A program made the translations under genes and the position numbers. Shown here in pieces: positions 42,305 through 54,845 of a stretch of DNA of 64,000 nt. Below the pieces are notes generated by a model. That model saw only the letters and a program-made list of their open reading frames with translations, had not been told where the DNA came from and searched no databases. Each line of letters begins with the position of its first letter. Position 1 is the stretch's first letter. Origin of the DNA: Elysia crispata (Eukaryota > Mollusca > Gastropoda > Plakobranchidae); the NCBI GenBank assembly GCA_033675545.1, contig JAWDGP010006462.1, positions 610,001 through 674,000 of the forward strand, in the 5' to 3' direction.

Positions 42305-42560
42305 AGAGATACAGGTGGAATGAGTTGTTTTAAATACACTTTTTGCTGGAAAACAAAACTTTATCTTACCTTAGACGTCACATCAACTTGAAAAAAAAAG
42401 CCTTTTTTCACTTTCCTATTTTTTGTGATAAAGGTGGAACTATCTATTTCAATTACACATTATTGTGAAGAGAAAAAAAAAACCCTCTACAATTTTTCTT
42501 ACCTGAGACGTCACATAAACGTGAAAAAAACAACATTCTTCAATTTCCTATTTTTTTTTT
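42305..42560. repeat. ~122-bp diverged tandem duplication
   Basis: AGGTGGAA...(A)n...TTACCTKAGACGTCACATMAAC...TTTCCTATTTTTT occurs twice, starting near 42,312 and 42,433. Each copy carries the palindrome GACGTC, a CREB/ATF-like half-consensus, inside it. Confidence 0.65.
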
Positions 42561-43320
42561 GTGAATGCTGTTTTTCTTCGCGCCAACATAGTAAGATTAT
42601 ATCAGAACAATATTTGAAACTTTTACTCCCCATCAATATGAGTGTTTGGTGGGACCAATACAGTTACGGCAAACTTTATTGTGCTCCCTAGTTCGTATCA
42701 AGCAGTGATTGGAAAAAAATTGTCAAACAGCACTAAAGCATAACATACAAGGATGAAATAACGCTTGATGGAAATAATGAAAAAAAATTCTGGCTTTCAA
42801 AAGATTTCTTTTTACAAGGTATCGAATCAGCTTATCGTATTGGTGATAATTTTCCCACTGTCGCAGAATGCACCTCTTTTCTAGAAGTCATAAGAGAAAA
42901 CAAGGTTTGTAAAATGGAAGATTGAAGGTGTTTTGAAAATGAGGTGGAGGGGGACTCTTAGAAATGGGGGAATGAGACAAGGTGAGGACAATGAGCGAGT
43001 AAAAGTTACTCCGACAAACTGTTTATGCAATAAATTATGATTTCGTTATGTCAAGGGATACGCGATTAATTGCACATCTTTAAGTGTCTTTTGTACAGTC
43101 CTTATGCTTTTAGTATCCATAATATTACTGTGTTTATGGATAAGGCTTACTTTATTTCCCACTAGAGCATTTTTGTAGTAATATGAAAGTGGCATTTTCC
43201 CATGGGTCGGCTGTTACAGTCTAAGCGAGATGCAGAAAAGCTAATACCAATAAAATGTGCACACACACACACACAATCAAAAAAAAATCCAGCAGCGATC
43301 ATTTTTTTTTTGAGGTTACT

Positions 43321-43545
43321 CTACACAGCTTCTTCAGACCCTAGAACACTGTTTGAGCTATCTCCGGTGATTATGTTATCATCGATCACACATTCTTGTC
43401 CAGTTTGTTGTTTCCAAATAGGTGGTAGACTGACCTGTTCCGAGGTCAGTCTATCCAGGTGAAAGTAATCAACATAACTTGACATGAGCCGAAAGACGTT
43501 CAATGACCCCGCCGGAAGATATAATTTATCTGAATGTCAAGCCAA
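43321..43545 (-). CDS. Coding-like minus-strand ORF, possible terminal exon, unknown
   Basis: The frame is open for about 73 codons, from a TGA near 43,545 to a TAG at 43,321. The sequence is protein-like: LNVFRLMSSYVDYFHLDRLT, then a Pro/Trp/Gln stretch and an acidic end (TGDSSNSVLGSEEAV). There is no good ATG start (the apparent start is TTG). A possible acceptor (tgacattcag) lies just before the open stretch, so it could be a last exon. No domain is recognised and there is no supporting neighbour. A perfect 10-bp inverted repeat lies within it. Confidence 0.25.
43427..43452. promoter_or_regulatory. Perfect palindrome with everted nuclear-receptor half-sites (ER6-like)
   Basis: AGACTGACCT, a 6-base spacer (GTTCCG) and AGGTCAGTCT form a perfect inverted repeat. 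The core TGACCT-N6-AGGTCA is the arrangement known as ER6, bound by RXR heterodimers in vertebrates. Binding here is only inferred. Confidence 0.3.
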
Positions 43546-44771
43546 ATGCGATGTCTCAGCTACTCCTCGGTGGCGTGCACGTTATAAGAGGGTTCTTTCG
43601 TTGCTTTCATTTTCGACATCACTTGACTTTTTACACAGCTGGTTGTAAAGATTGTTTATCGTAACTAAAAAGTTTAAATATTGACAACAAAAATCATGAA
43701 ATTTATCAGCATAAAAAAGAGATTAAACAAATGAAACAAATTTGAGAAATAACAAGTTGTTGTTGATGTTAATTTGATGTAATTTTTTTTTTTTTTTTGT
43801 TTTGCTTGGATTTTTCCTATCGTTTGATTGCGACTGTCGCTGTACTGTACGTTCAAGATAATTTATTTATTCAGTGAAGGTTAGGGTCTTGCCTTACAAG
43901 CCAGGAATTAGTGCAACTAAACTTTATTTGCTGCTATTGTTCTTTTCATATCTTTGAATTTTCTAATATTACAATTACCTTTGTAAAATTTATATGGATA
44001 TAGTTAAACAAATATGCGTAACATTAAGTTATTAAGAAACCTTACCATTTGTTCGCAGTGCAAAGATATGGAGTTGATTAGAACTTAGCAGATTATAAAC
44101 AACATTGTTTCATTTTCTAGCAAGGACTCTCTGACACAAAATGAGAAGAAAGCAGGAAGGTACACATAATAATAAAAATATTGCTGAATATTAGATCGTG
44201 TTTCTACTTCATTGTTCTAAAATTATCATAATGGAACAGTTAAGAAAAACATTAATCTCTGCGAGTAATTAAATGGTGCGAAAATATCTTCACCAAGGGC
44301 GTCAAGAAAAAAAACTCGCCATATTAGACCCATAGAGCAGCGATTGTTTTGTGCATGACTTCTCAGCAATTCATAAAAGGATGGATAATGACATTCTTAT
44401 CTAATGTTCACCAGTGTTCTACGATTTGGAAGCAAATGTGCTCTACCCGCATCTTTTTCTTCCCGATAGATATTGCTTCGGCCTCTTCAGCCTTGCCAGC
44501 TCACGTAATATATAATATAGACAAAAATTGTTTGTTGTTCTGTTCTATACACTCATTTGAATGAGTAAGACCTTCCTGCAGTTTTTTCTTTAAAACCGTA
44601 TAGAATTGGACGACGACAATAGAAACGTTAGACATAACTAAATGTGAATTGTTCAATGTTGAATGTATAGGTTGCAAATATAAATGGTTGGTAAACAATC
44701 TGAAACGGAGAAACTAATTATTTTTGCCTCATTCAAAATTATTCGTTCATTATCATCTTAAATATTTCTTT

Positions 44772-44911
44772 GTCTCTCTCTCTCTCTCTCTTTGTTAAGA
44801 CAGACAGACAGACAGACAGACAGAGATATATATACAGACAGAGAGAGAGAGAGATATACAGACAGAGAGAGAGAGAGAGAGAGAGAGATACAGACAGACA
44901 GACAGAGAGAT

Positions 44912-44982
<71 letters not shown>
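44772..44982. repeat. Compound (CT)n / (GACA)n / (GA)n microsatellite
   Basis: A short CT run is followed within ten bases by GACA and GA blocks. CT and GA on one strand this close can form a foldback. Confidence 0.95.
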
Positions 44983-44987
<5 letters not shown>

Positions 44988-45325
44988 TTAGAGAGCAAAT
45001 TGACTTATAGTCAATAACGAAACTTAACAGTGTATTTTAATACTGCTTTCCATTATTTCTTCTAGTGAATGGCTTTAGGAAAACATTTCATGAATCTGAT
45101 AAAACTTATATCACCCTATTACACCAAGTTACATAACATTGGATAAATGCATAACGACAATTCATTATACGATAACTCCATTTACGAATAGATTGGTGCC
45201 AAGTTTGCTTATCGATTAAATTTTCAAAGGAAAATTGAACAACTATTTATCCACCTAAACGAGCATGCGTTCAACTGATATAAAAAGTTTTTGTGCCAAC
45301 TGATAAAAATACGTCAAACTTGTTT

Positions 45326-45675
45326 TTAATGTCGAAATATTTTGGCATGAATTTCGCCTTGAGAAACATTTAAGGCTTTCGGATTTCCTGGAGAAGTGAA
45401 TACCTGCCAGATATAATCACAAAAAAACCCAAACAGTTTGAAGCAATCTCTATAAACATGCCCAATTGTTTCGTTGGCAACACAAAAGTTCACATTGTTT
45501 AAAGGTTTGTTTGTTTTTTTGTTTTTGTTTTTTTGCTGTTTACCTTTGGACATTTATCAAGATCCGTACACAATTAGTTGTTGTTTCCTGGCTTTCTCTA
45601 AATATCTCGCCCTTTATCCACCTAAGCACCTGCCCTTTAGTATCAAAACGATATATTTTTGGGTGAAAGGGAGAT
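45326..45675 (-). pseudogene. LINE-type retrotransposon relic (zf-RVT-like region)
   Basis: The minus strand has two coding-like frames joined by a frameshift. The upper part (45,675 to 45,540) gives a basic, Trp/Ile-rich stretch. The lower ORF (from 45,553 down) contains F-C24-x3-E-T-I-x-H32-x4-C37 followed by an aromatic-rich segment with Trp49. That matches the zinc-finger-like motif found after the reverse transcriptase of LINE elements (usually C-x2-C-x4-ET-x2-H-x4-C). The first cysteine is missing and the frame is broken, so it is not active. No reverse-transcriptase core is visible. The element type within LINEs cannot be told. Confidence 0.45.
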
Positions 45676-46936
45676 CACTTTACTTTCACAAAACTTTAAT
45701 CATTTTTTTGTTCCCTGAAAGCTGAATTTTATCATTTTTTTAAATCTTGTTTACCACCATGATACTCTTCCAAACAAGAGAGAGAAAGAGAGGGAGACAG
45801 ATGAAGAGAAAGAGATAGCAAGAGCAAAAGCGAGGTAGAGGAAGATGAAGAAGAAGGAAGAGGAAGAGGGGAAAGAGACAGTAGACTCAAATGGAGAAGG
45901 GAGGGGACGAAAGTTGCAGGTCGAAATTAGGTCGAGGGAGAGGGGCAAGCAAAGTTATCATAAAGGAAAAGACCTAAAGAGATAGAGAGAAAAGAGAACG
46001 TTTCAATACGTATGAAAAATCAGAAGAAAAGTATTTATAGAAAGGGTAAGGCTTACGAAATTTCGAAGCCATTAAGCGCTTCATGCATAAATAATTGGTT
46101 GAAAAAAGAACAGCAAGGAAAAAACAAAGATGAGACAACGCCCCTGTGAATGATTTAAGCAAATGCTGTTCGTTTTAAAAGTGATTGGAACGTTATCTCC
46201 ACATAGTCTAAGATTATTGTGATACGAAACCTGACATAGCGCCAAAATATCTTTTTTTGTTTAAATACACGATCAACATTATATTTCAACATTTTTGGAA
46301 AAAAATCTCAGCCTTTGGATCTCAAGGTTAATGCCTAATCAAACAATCTAATTTTCAATAATGACTTTGGCTCGCACAGAAACGAAAGACTTTGATAAAG
46401 TGTCAAGAAATGCTGAAATTTAGAACATACTAAGCAACCGTTGTGTATCGCTAGGAGAAACATAAGGATACTTCATCCGACAGGATCAGCATTGAAGCTG
46501 AAACACGACATGCTGAAATGAAAATCCAGACTTGCATGAGAGCGAGCAGGGGGGAACATGAGCTCACGCGGGGAGAATTCACGTGCGCTCACACTCAACA
46601 AACTCGAATAAACGTGTGGATTCTTGCCCATCACGAGACAGCGAGGTTTAGAATAATTTATTATAGTTGTGTCCTTGAGGAACTAGCTAAATTAGAAATA
46701 ATCAGGGTAAATAAAAACCATTTTTTTTATATTTTACAACATTCTGAAGATCAAAATCATCTGCTTTGAATCATGAATGTTCGCCACTTCATCGTCGCTA
46801 TTCATTCCAATTTATTTTTAAATCGGAAATAGTTGGAAAAGCTTTGAAAAAGTCCAGATTGGTTTTCCTTGCTCTAACATGTCAATTTTTTTCTTAAAAA
46901 TGTACATTTAGGTACTAAGCTTAATTTGGTACTGCT

Positions 46937-46971
46937 TTAAGTATTCTTTAAGTATCCTTTAAGTATCCCTT
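46937..46971. repeat. 11-bp direct repeat, three copies
   Basis: TTTAAGTATYC is repeated three times in tandem just before a CT array. Confidence 0.75.
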
Positions 46972-46995
46972 GTGGCCGAAACGGCTTGCTTTATT

Positions 46996-46997
<2 letters not shown>

Positions 46998-47073
<76 letters not shown>
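46998..47073. repeat. (CT)n microsatellite
   Basis: 76 bases of CT. Confidence 0.97.
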
Positions 47074-47075
<2 letters not shown>

Positions 47076-50000
47076 TGTCTATCATAAAAGCTAAGCTCTT
47101 CTTTTTATCCTCTTCTTCCTATTTAAGGCCTTTTTGAGGATGATGATCAGGGTTAGGGAAACAGCTTCCCAGCTTTCGTAAAACTATGTCGCAAGAGTTT
47201 GGACTATCCAAAAACCTTACCTCATACAAACTAGAAAAATGCATAAGAAAAAGAAATCTCTCCACATAAAAATTTATGAATCTTGCCGATCGTTGCAAAA
47301 GGCATGATACTATTTCTTTCTCATCATGACAATGTATTTTTTATTTTCTCTATAGAAAACTTACTGCCCGGGTATTTTTTTTACATTTTTACTTTTCAAT
47401 AGAAGTTTTAGCGAAACAATTTTGAAAAAAAATCGTTTTTCAATTTAAAAGAAAGTCCGAAGTTAGGTCTCGTGTAAATTCATACGCGCAGAGAGAAATA
47501 ACTAAGTGCGTTCTTGTACCATTTTAAGTTATGGATAAACGTTTTTGCTTTTGTCGAAACTCGAAATTCTTTTGCTCTCCGATTTTGTTTCCTTATCCCC
47601 ATTTTTTTTTCAAATTTTTTTGGGTTGTTTTTAAAACTTGTTATGCTACCTTAGAAAACTGAACTTTGTGACTTTCTGTTCAAATATTCACTGATAAATT
47701 ATTCTTTTGCATAACAAACATTTAACGCAACTGAAAAGCAGGTCAACATGCTAATATTTTCCTACCGTGAAAAAAAAAAACAGCGCACATTTCTCACGAC
47801 AAAAAATCTTTTTAGAAGGTGTCAAAACGCTTAAGCAACAAACATTCGGGGCGTCTGTGAGTTATGACTGTAGTTAACATTTGTTTTTCCGAAATTGGTG
47901 AACGTTCCTTAAATACTGTCTCTCATTTATATATCTAGCTCTCTATATACCTCTATCTCTCTGACCTATCTTTTATTATTTTATGTTAACTTTTACGGAT
48001 TGTCCATCGTTCTTACAAAGCCACAAGCTAAGTGGTTTATAATGTGAGCCGACAGATTAGCCGGTTACGCTATACAAACACTGCCAGTGCCAAAATACAT
48101 TTTCAAATGCACAGCTAAGCAAGCAAAGTTCATGTTTCTTCAATCGCTTTATATCTTTTTTTTTTTTGCGTCTTGGAATATTGAAAACTCTGCAAATATT
48201 GAACTTTCCAATGCTGCAACACGAACTGTCAAATTTTCCAAATGCAGAAAAATCGGTCAGACATAGTTTTTTTTTTATTTGCATTTGGAAATGTTACAAG
48301 AATATCCAACTTGAACCGAATATTTTCTGTTCAAAGCATTAAAAAAATTAAAATATCCATCTGGTTTTTTTATTTTTAAATTACGATTTCAATGCAGCGA
48401 AACACCATTCATCTGTTTTTTTATATTTACAAATTGCAATTTCCGAGCAGCAAAGAAAGAATTTGACAGCAAAAGCTGATTCAGGGGAAGCATTTTTTTA
48501 GGTTTCTTTTTATGCTGCTTATTACGAGGACAAAATAGCCCGTTTTTAAAAATGGTTTTTGATTCTTTTGTGCGCTTGAAATTATTAGCTAACTTTTGTC
48601 TTAGTTTGCACTTTTCCCATCTTTCTTTTCGAAGCGACCAAGGAAAAGTTCGCATGCGGAGATTGTAAACAAAAATCTCAAAAAAGAAAAAGAAAACAAA
48701 AATGGAAAATTCAGATAACATAGTAAATTATTTATCTATTGATAGATAAACGCCCTTTATTATGATTGGTATGAATAAATGAACTTTTCTGAATTTCCGC
48801 AATGACACGCTTAGACACTATTTCTTTAACCTATAACGAATTTAAAAGAATATTTAGATGGTAAAGAGGCAGAATTAACAGTTTTATTTTCCAGCATATT
48901 GTTTTTTGAGCTATTACAAAAAAAATTAATATTTTCTTTCGATTACAAGATAACATTTAAAAAGTAAAAAAAAAAAGTATAGCAGGTCTGTGTAACACAC
49001 TATTTAGACAAGTTCTTCCTAACTCTTTAATCATCCAATAATACATCTCTGTAGCATTTCCTAGTAACTAGTCGCTGCGCCATCTCTGTAGCATTTCCTA
49101 GTGACTAGTCGCTGCGCCATCTCTGTAGCATTTCCTAGTGACTAGTCGCTGCGCCATCTCTGTAGCATTTCCTAGTGACTAGTCGCTGCGCCATCTCTGT
49201 AGCATTTCCTAGTAACTAGTCGCTGCGCCATCTCTGTAGCATTTCCTAGTAACTAGTCGCTGCGCCATCTCTGTAGCATTTCCTAGTGACTAGTCGCTGC
49301 GCCATCTCTGTAGCATTTCCTAGTAACTAGTCGCTGCGCCATCTCTTTAGCATTTCCTTGTAACTAGTCGCTGCGCCATCTCTGTAGCATTTCCTAGTAA
49401 CTAGTCGCTGCGCCATCTTGACAGAAAGAGCCGCACCCAGCCCTTGGGGAGAAATCTTCCATGAAAATATGCCTAGCGAGCTGCTGACTAGGTTATCACT
49501 TCGGAGATTTTAGCGATTTATCTTGCATAACAAAGAAGGCCATTTGCAACTTACTTATGGCTAGTATGGTGCCATTTTTAGCTCTTTCTAATAGCAAGCA
49601 TCTACAATCCTTATTGAATCTAGATTCTAGACCCTGGATCAATTTTATCTCAGAATATATGTCCACTTCGAGGCAGGGGAGCCAGTGTTTAACATGACGA
49701 AATACATAAAATCTATAAGCTAGCCCAATCTAGATTAAACAGGTCGATAAAAATTGTTGATCTAGATAAAATTATAGGCTTAAAAAAAATTCTCAAAATT
49801 TCGATCGTTTTTAGACCACCTCAGGTCTTGGATATTTCAAATAGTTCCTTAATTTTTTTATCTAAAAATATAACTGAACCCTTGTTTCGGGTTGTCTTTC
49901 TTAGGTTTAAAAACAAACTTTTTGAATTTTCATTGTTTGTAGGAAATACCGAAGCAAAGAAGATGAGTTTCGCAATATTTAGAATTCGTGTTTTGTATAC

Positions 50001-53000
50001 CTTGAATCTGGATCGTCTTTAAGTCTCTCAATGCTACTACGTTAGAAAGATTGAAAATTATTTTTTTTTGTTCCTATTATTATTTTTTTTGGGTTTCAAT
50101 AATAGATTGTTCGAACAGTCATGGCGTTAAATCAAAACGCAAGTATTTTTTACTGCAATTTATTGCCTTTAAGAATACTACACAATTATGATGATCATCA
50201 AACCTATTATGTTTTCGTGTTTCTTTTTTGTGGGTTTTTTTTTTGTTTTTTTGTTTTGTTTTTTTGTTGACTTCTAACTGCTATAACAAATGTATAGTGA
50301 ACAGAAACACATATTTTTTTTTGTCTGTGACACACGAAAAGATAATCATTTTTTTTGCAAAAGGCATTTAAAAGTCGATTAAAATATTAATCTAAGATTT
50401 ATCTCGCAAATCTCTCATTTTATCAACTAACTGTATTTAAAAATGTATGAAAATGACTCATAAAATTACAGATGATGCCTTTAAAAGATGTATTCCATAG
50501 AGAGAAAAAGGTAAAGTAAAACTCTAAGTCTACGAGACAGAATGTATCTGAGAGAAATTATAGTTTCATGAGCGAAGGGCACTTTCAAATAACACAGAGT
50601 CAAGGTTTTTTTTCTTAATTTGAAATATTTGAATATAATTGGCAGCCTCCAATCTCATAAAATTTGGGCCCTACCGGTATATATCCCGACCAAAACAAGC
50701 TTGCAGTCTGTAGAATTTTCATAGGTAAATTGAGCAGATACCGGTAGTTGATAGGTATTTGTAAAACATATAGACAGAGCATAAATGTATGAATTAATGA
50801 AGTAAACCTGCTTTGCTTTGGGTTTTTTTTATGCTGTATATACATATCTTGTGATGGAAGAAACCAACGTTCAAGCTAAGAGTAAATGTGGTTTATCAAT
50901 ACTTTTACCACCGAAACGATGACTATATTTGCATGCAGGAGATAATTATTTTTAGACAAAACCCGTTGCAGGATGGCGGTTATCGATCTTCTTTCTTAAA
51001 TGTATCTCTAGAGTTAATGCTAGAACTAGACCTACATTAGACTTCGGATCTTGGCTGGTATTAATAAATGCCTAGGAAATTTTACGATGCATTGTTAGCT
51101 CTTACAAAAAGCATTGGCTTAAGATCGTCGGAAGGTAACTTATCGTTTACTATTACGGCCCCATATCTCACAACAGTGATGTTATAAATACGTTCAACTA
51201 TTAGATTTTATCACTACATTAAATAAAACAAGATGTTTCCAAAATGTATTACAATGAGACAAAAAAAAGTTGATATCGAATTTGTTCGAGGTTGATTGTG
51301 AAATCTCTAACTGTTATGTTATTCTTTCTGTCATCATGGATGCCTTGTTACAGCGAATTACATCTCATTGGAAGAGTGAATGAAAAAGTGACACCCTAAA
51401 ATATTTTTTCTAAATACATTCTTGTGTCTTGTGAAACTGCCATTTCGCTGGCTTCATTACGGCACATAAAACTCACTACCACTCTGAGCGCTTGCGAATT
51501 CAAACTGCTGCTCTATGTGCTAGCAATGATAAGCATCATCAGAAGAGGTACTTTTTTCTCATATCTGTTGGCCTCACAGAACTCCTTGTACCATCAAACT
51601 CTTAATACCAGATTCTGGAGGCTGAGCAGGCTAAATTTTTTTTCTAAAATGAACGCGATTTATGCTTTGCTTCTACTGCCTCTCAACCCACAATCTCATA
51701 AAATCTAGGATAGCAACTTACGCCATTGCACGGAATTACCCCTGCTTATTTACAGAAAAATGGAAAATCTAAGCGCAATGTCAATGTCATAAATCCCAGG
51801 GACTCCATGAACTTCCGCCGAACCAGATAGGAATGATTAGATGCAACCCAACTTTACTGCTAGATAACGCAGCCCAGGTTTGGATCTTTATATATCTTAT
51901 ATCTCTTTGCTGTTAACAATATGTTCAGTCGATTGAGTTTTTTGGCGAGTTTTAATTTTATAACTTTGGAAATAACGAAGCTTTCTATGGGCGCCAAAAC
52001 CATAATTGTTGTTCAAAAAAATCCCCAAATATACCACCAATAACAACAAATTTGAAAATTACCACGCTCAACTTTCGTCGAGGTTTTATCAGCACCAGAA
52101 TATGTATGCCATTTTATCTTTTCTCTAGCAATTTACGCAACTGTGTAGTTGTCACTCAAGGATAGAACATTAGTGACTTGTTCTTAATGTCCTGCGATAT
52201 TCCGTGGCCAGGATCACCAATTCTGATTTACAGCATTGTATGCTTTAATAAGACAGTAGTGAGTATCCTCTCCTTTCATAATTCCAGATTTCTGGGGATC
52301 ATCGACTGTATTTTGAGGTCATACATGCTTCCCCAGAGTGAAGAACACTTATTTAGATCTTATAAGAACGCTTTTAGACAATCATGCTTTAGAGCTGTTT
52401 TGCTTTACTTAAAATCCCCTTAATTGTCTTAAGAATTTTACACGAGACAAAATCAACAAAAGACTACAACTATAGATTACTGACAACCATTGTTGATGCA
52501 GAGAGGTGTTGTGACATAGTAACTCGTTTTCTGTATGCAGAACACAACGCTTTACCGCGCATGTCCAAGCCTATTCTGATTCACCAGAGGTACGAAACGA
52601 TATGAAGAGTGCGCAAGGTGATATTCCCTGTGATGTTTAAACCCACGGCCGCTGGCGGGCGCAAAGCGATGGATCAATTACAGTTATTTGTATATCAAAG
52701 ACATATATCGAAAACAAAATCATAACCTGCTAAATAAAGTGCCGTCTATCTATTTTTATTGAATTTTGGGTCTTTGTGTATTTCATGAATTTTCATTATC
52801 TTGAATTTTTTTGTTCCATGAAAAACTCTTGAGATAGCAGTCTTAAGTCAAACTATTAAATCCGCATTTCAAAAAGTATCAGCGCGAGGGGGAAAAATTA
52901 CTGCGTTTCCAAATTCAAAAGTTCGTTCGCCTCCATAATAAAACACATACCTGTCAGGTCAAGCTACAAATTGACGGTGCTGTGACAAGTGGCCCTTCTG

Positions 53001-53494
53001 TTTTCTTTGAAAGTATGGGTGGTACCGCCAGAGGAAATAGTACAGATCAACAGAGAAAGTAATTTCAACTTTAAAATGGGGCAAGAGCAAAATGTATGAA
53101 AAAGATATTTATCTTTGTCTTACTTTTATAAAAATCGAAATAGTGCTGTACATATTATAAATCATGTTTTTATGATTATTATGTTTAAACTGGTTTTATC
53201 GTGCGCTCTTTCTCCGAATAAAAATTTTGAAGGAAGAGTCAAAGCCTTATCCAAAAGCGGACATAATAATAATATCATATGAAAATAGCACTCTTTGCGC
53301 TTAAAATAAACGTAACAAATCATAATGTAATGAGAGAGTTTTGTTAATATTTTTTATAACGAAGTTTCATGAAAAGGCAACATCTGCTTTAATCTGTGAA
53401 TGTTGTAGCAGGCATTTTTAACAAGGGTCCGAAATGCTGCTTTAAGAGCTATGACTTATAACATTTTATGACACTATCGTTTTTAACTCCACAG
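47074..53494. other. Non-coding, AT-rich, with 37-bp minisatellite
   Basis: T homopolymers are common (48,150; 50,060; 50,230). The frames at 51,424-51,708 and 52,178-52,423 are uninterrupted but unrecognised, with no splice or promoter context. Confidence 0.5.
49044..49413. repeat. 37-bp minisatellite, 10 copies
   Basis: Ten head-to-tail copies start every 37 bases from 49,044 to 49,377 (CATCTCTGTAGCATTTCCTA then GTRACTAGTCGCTGCGC). Copies are nearly identical, differing mainly by A/G in GTRACTAGT. One copy has two T changes (CTTTAG and CCTTGT). The array ends in a partial unit (GCCATC) before unique sequence. Confidence 0.95.
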
Positions 53495-53620
53495 TGTCAT
53501 ACAGCAAACTGTTGTGGGGTAAAAAAAAAACCAAACCACACAAGACAAACAAGGAGCCAGATCTTCAGTTCCCATCATACCCACAATTCCAAGAAACTGT
53601 GCGGCGTGCGCTTGTCTATC
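53495..53620 (+). other. 5' UTR of the EMI gene with upstream splice acceptor
   Basis: A pyrimidine-leaning acceptor (cgtttttaactccacag, AG at 53,493-53,494) lies 126 bases before the start codon. The interval has no ATG in any frame, as expected for a leader. No TATA box is visible just upstream, so this looks like an internal exon that begins with UTR rather than a transcription start. It could still be a TATA-less start. Confidence 0.45.
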
Positions 53621-53763
53621 ATGTCACTCCTGCGAGTTTCACGCCACTGGACTCTTGTTGCTATCACCTTGTTCGCCGTCATCGTGAGCAGAGATGACGT
53701 CACCGTTCAAGGTCAGAGGAGATCATGGAGACACCAGAACTCTCGGCAGCCTGGGCCACCAGG
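53621..53763 (+). CDS. TGFBI-like: TGFBI/periostin-like EMI-FAS1 protein, first coding exon (signal peptide)
   Basis: This exon encodes the first 47 residues plus two bases of codon 48. The N-terminus reads as a secretion signal: basic residues up to His9, a hydrophobic core around residues 11-22 (TLVAITLFAVIV), then a polar stretch, with cleavage plausible near Gly31-Gln32. A basic, Pro/Gly-rich linker ending in PGPPG follows. The ATG at 53,621 is preferred because the 126 bases between the upstream splice acceptor (AG at 53,493-53,494) and this ATG contain no other ATG. The exon ends at a consensus donor, AGG|GTGAGT (intron from 53,764), in phase 2. That phase matches the exon at 63,249, where the split codon gives Gly48 followed by Pro-Asn-Met-Cys, similar to the GPNVC start of the vertebrate TGFBI EMI domain as I recall it. 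The frame runs open upstream to 53,468, but that part is most likely 5' UTR. The joining of exons is inferred from phase and sequence, not from transcripts. Confidence 0.75.
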
Positions 53764-54772
53764 GTGAGTGACTCTTATCGAAACAGTTTCACAATTATGG
53801 TAAAGACTAAATAACGTTTGACTCGCTATGTATTCTTTATAGTGTGGAAAGTGGATGTCTTGGTGTAAAGTAAGGACAACTGGGAAAGTGAGCCATACCT
53901 TTGTAATTATGCGTTTTTGTTTTTGTTTTTTGTTGTTACATCTTATATGGGGTTACGTCTTCAAATGATACTAAAGTTCATAAAACTGTTCTTTTACAGA
54001 CTCGTACTTACGAAAGTTACACCCTGTCCTTCATAAGACTTTGATAGTCAAGCAAGGTCGGCTATGTTTTTGAGCATCGCATAACAAAATTTTTTTTTCT
54101 TAGAGGTGCACATCTCTTAGTGTTGTTGTCGTGCATTGTTTAGGATTCTTCTCGGTAGTGTCCGCCAGCACTGCATCGTCTACTCACTCTATCCTACACC
54201 CGGCAATCCCTCCCGCTCCCCTATCATCTCATCACTTTCTTTTTTTTTTGAGGGGGGGGGGTGTTACTCTCCATTTCAATTTTATTAGAACTATTTTTTG
54301 TTTCGCTTCTAAAAAATTGGGAAAATAAATAAGAAAAATAATAGATGTGCGTTCCTATATCTAGACCTCTCTCATAGATTGTTTCACCACTCTTTTGAAG
54401 TGAGAACTTTGGCGAAGTAGCCTGTTTTAAAGATGCAATAGCTCGAGGGTTAGGCATCCGAGTTGGCCAGAGCCCTTCCTACAGACAGATCCCCCTGTCG
54501 CACAGGAAAAAGTAAACGATAGTTGAAAAGAAGCTTTCTTTTGCCTGCTATGTTGTTTACTTATTTACTTTCATTATTCTTATGTTCTGTCTGTCACTCT
54601 CCCAACCTATTTATTTTCTGCTCTTACATCTTTGACTCGACAGGTTGGTGGCTCGTACTTTTTTGACAAGATAGACTTGTATGAATGAATGAATGAATGA
54701 ATAAACAAATGAAACAAGGAAGGAGGTGTTAAAAGATGTAGAGAAAGAAGTTAATAATCGCTCTTTATCTTA

Positions 54773-54777
<5 letters not shown>

Positions 54778-54842
<65 letters not shown>
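54778..54842. repeat. (CT)n microsatellite in intron 1
   Basis: 65 bases of CT; a short ATGA tetramer run lies just before it, near 54,680-54,700. Confidence 0.97.

Positions 54843-54845
<3 letters not shown>

Larger units (their letters stand above)
40751..46997. other. Mostly non-coding; holds LINE relic, unknown minus-strand ORF and palindrome
   Basis: Besides the listed items, the frames at 41,143-41,409 and 42,031-42,234 lack domains. 45,770-45,960 is a purine-rich low-complexity tract. Confidence 0.5.
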
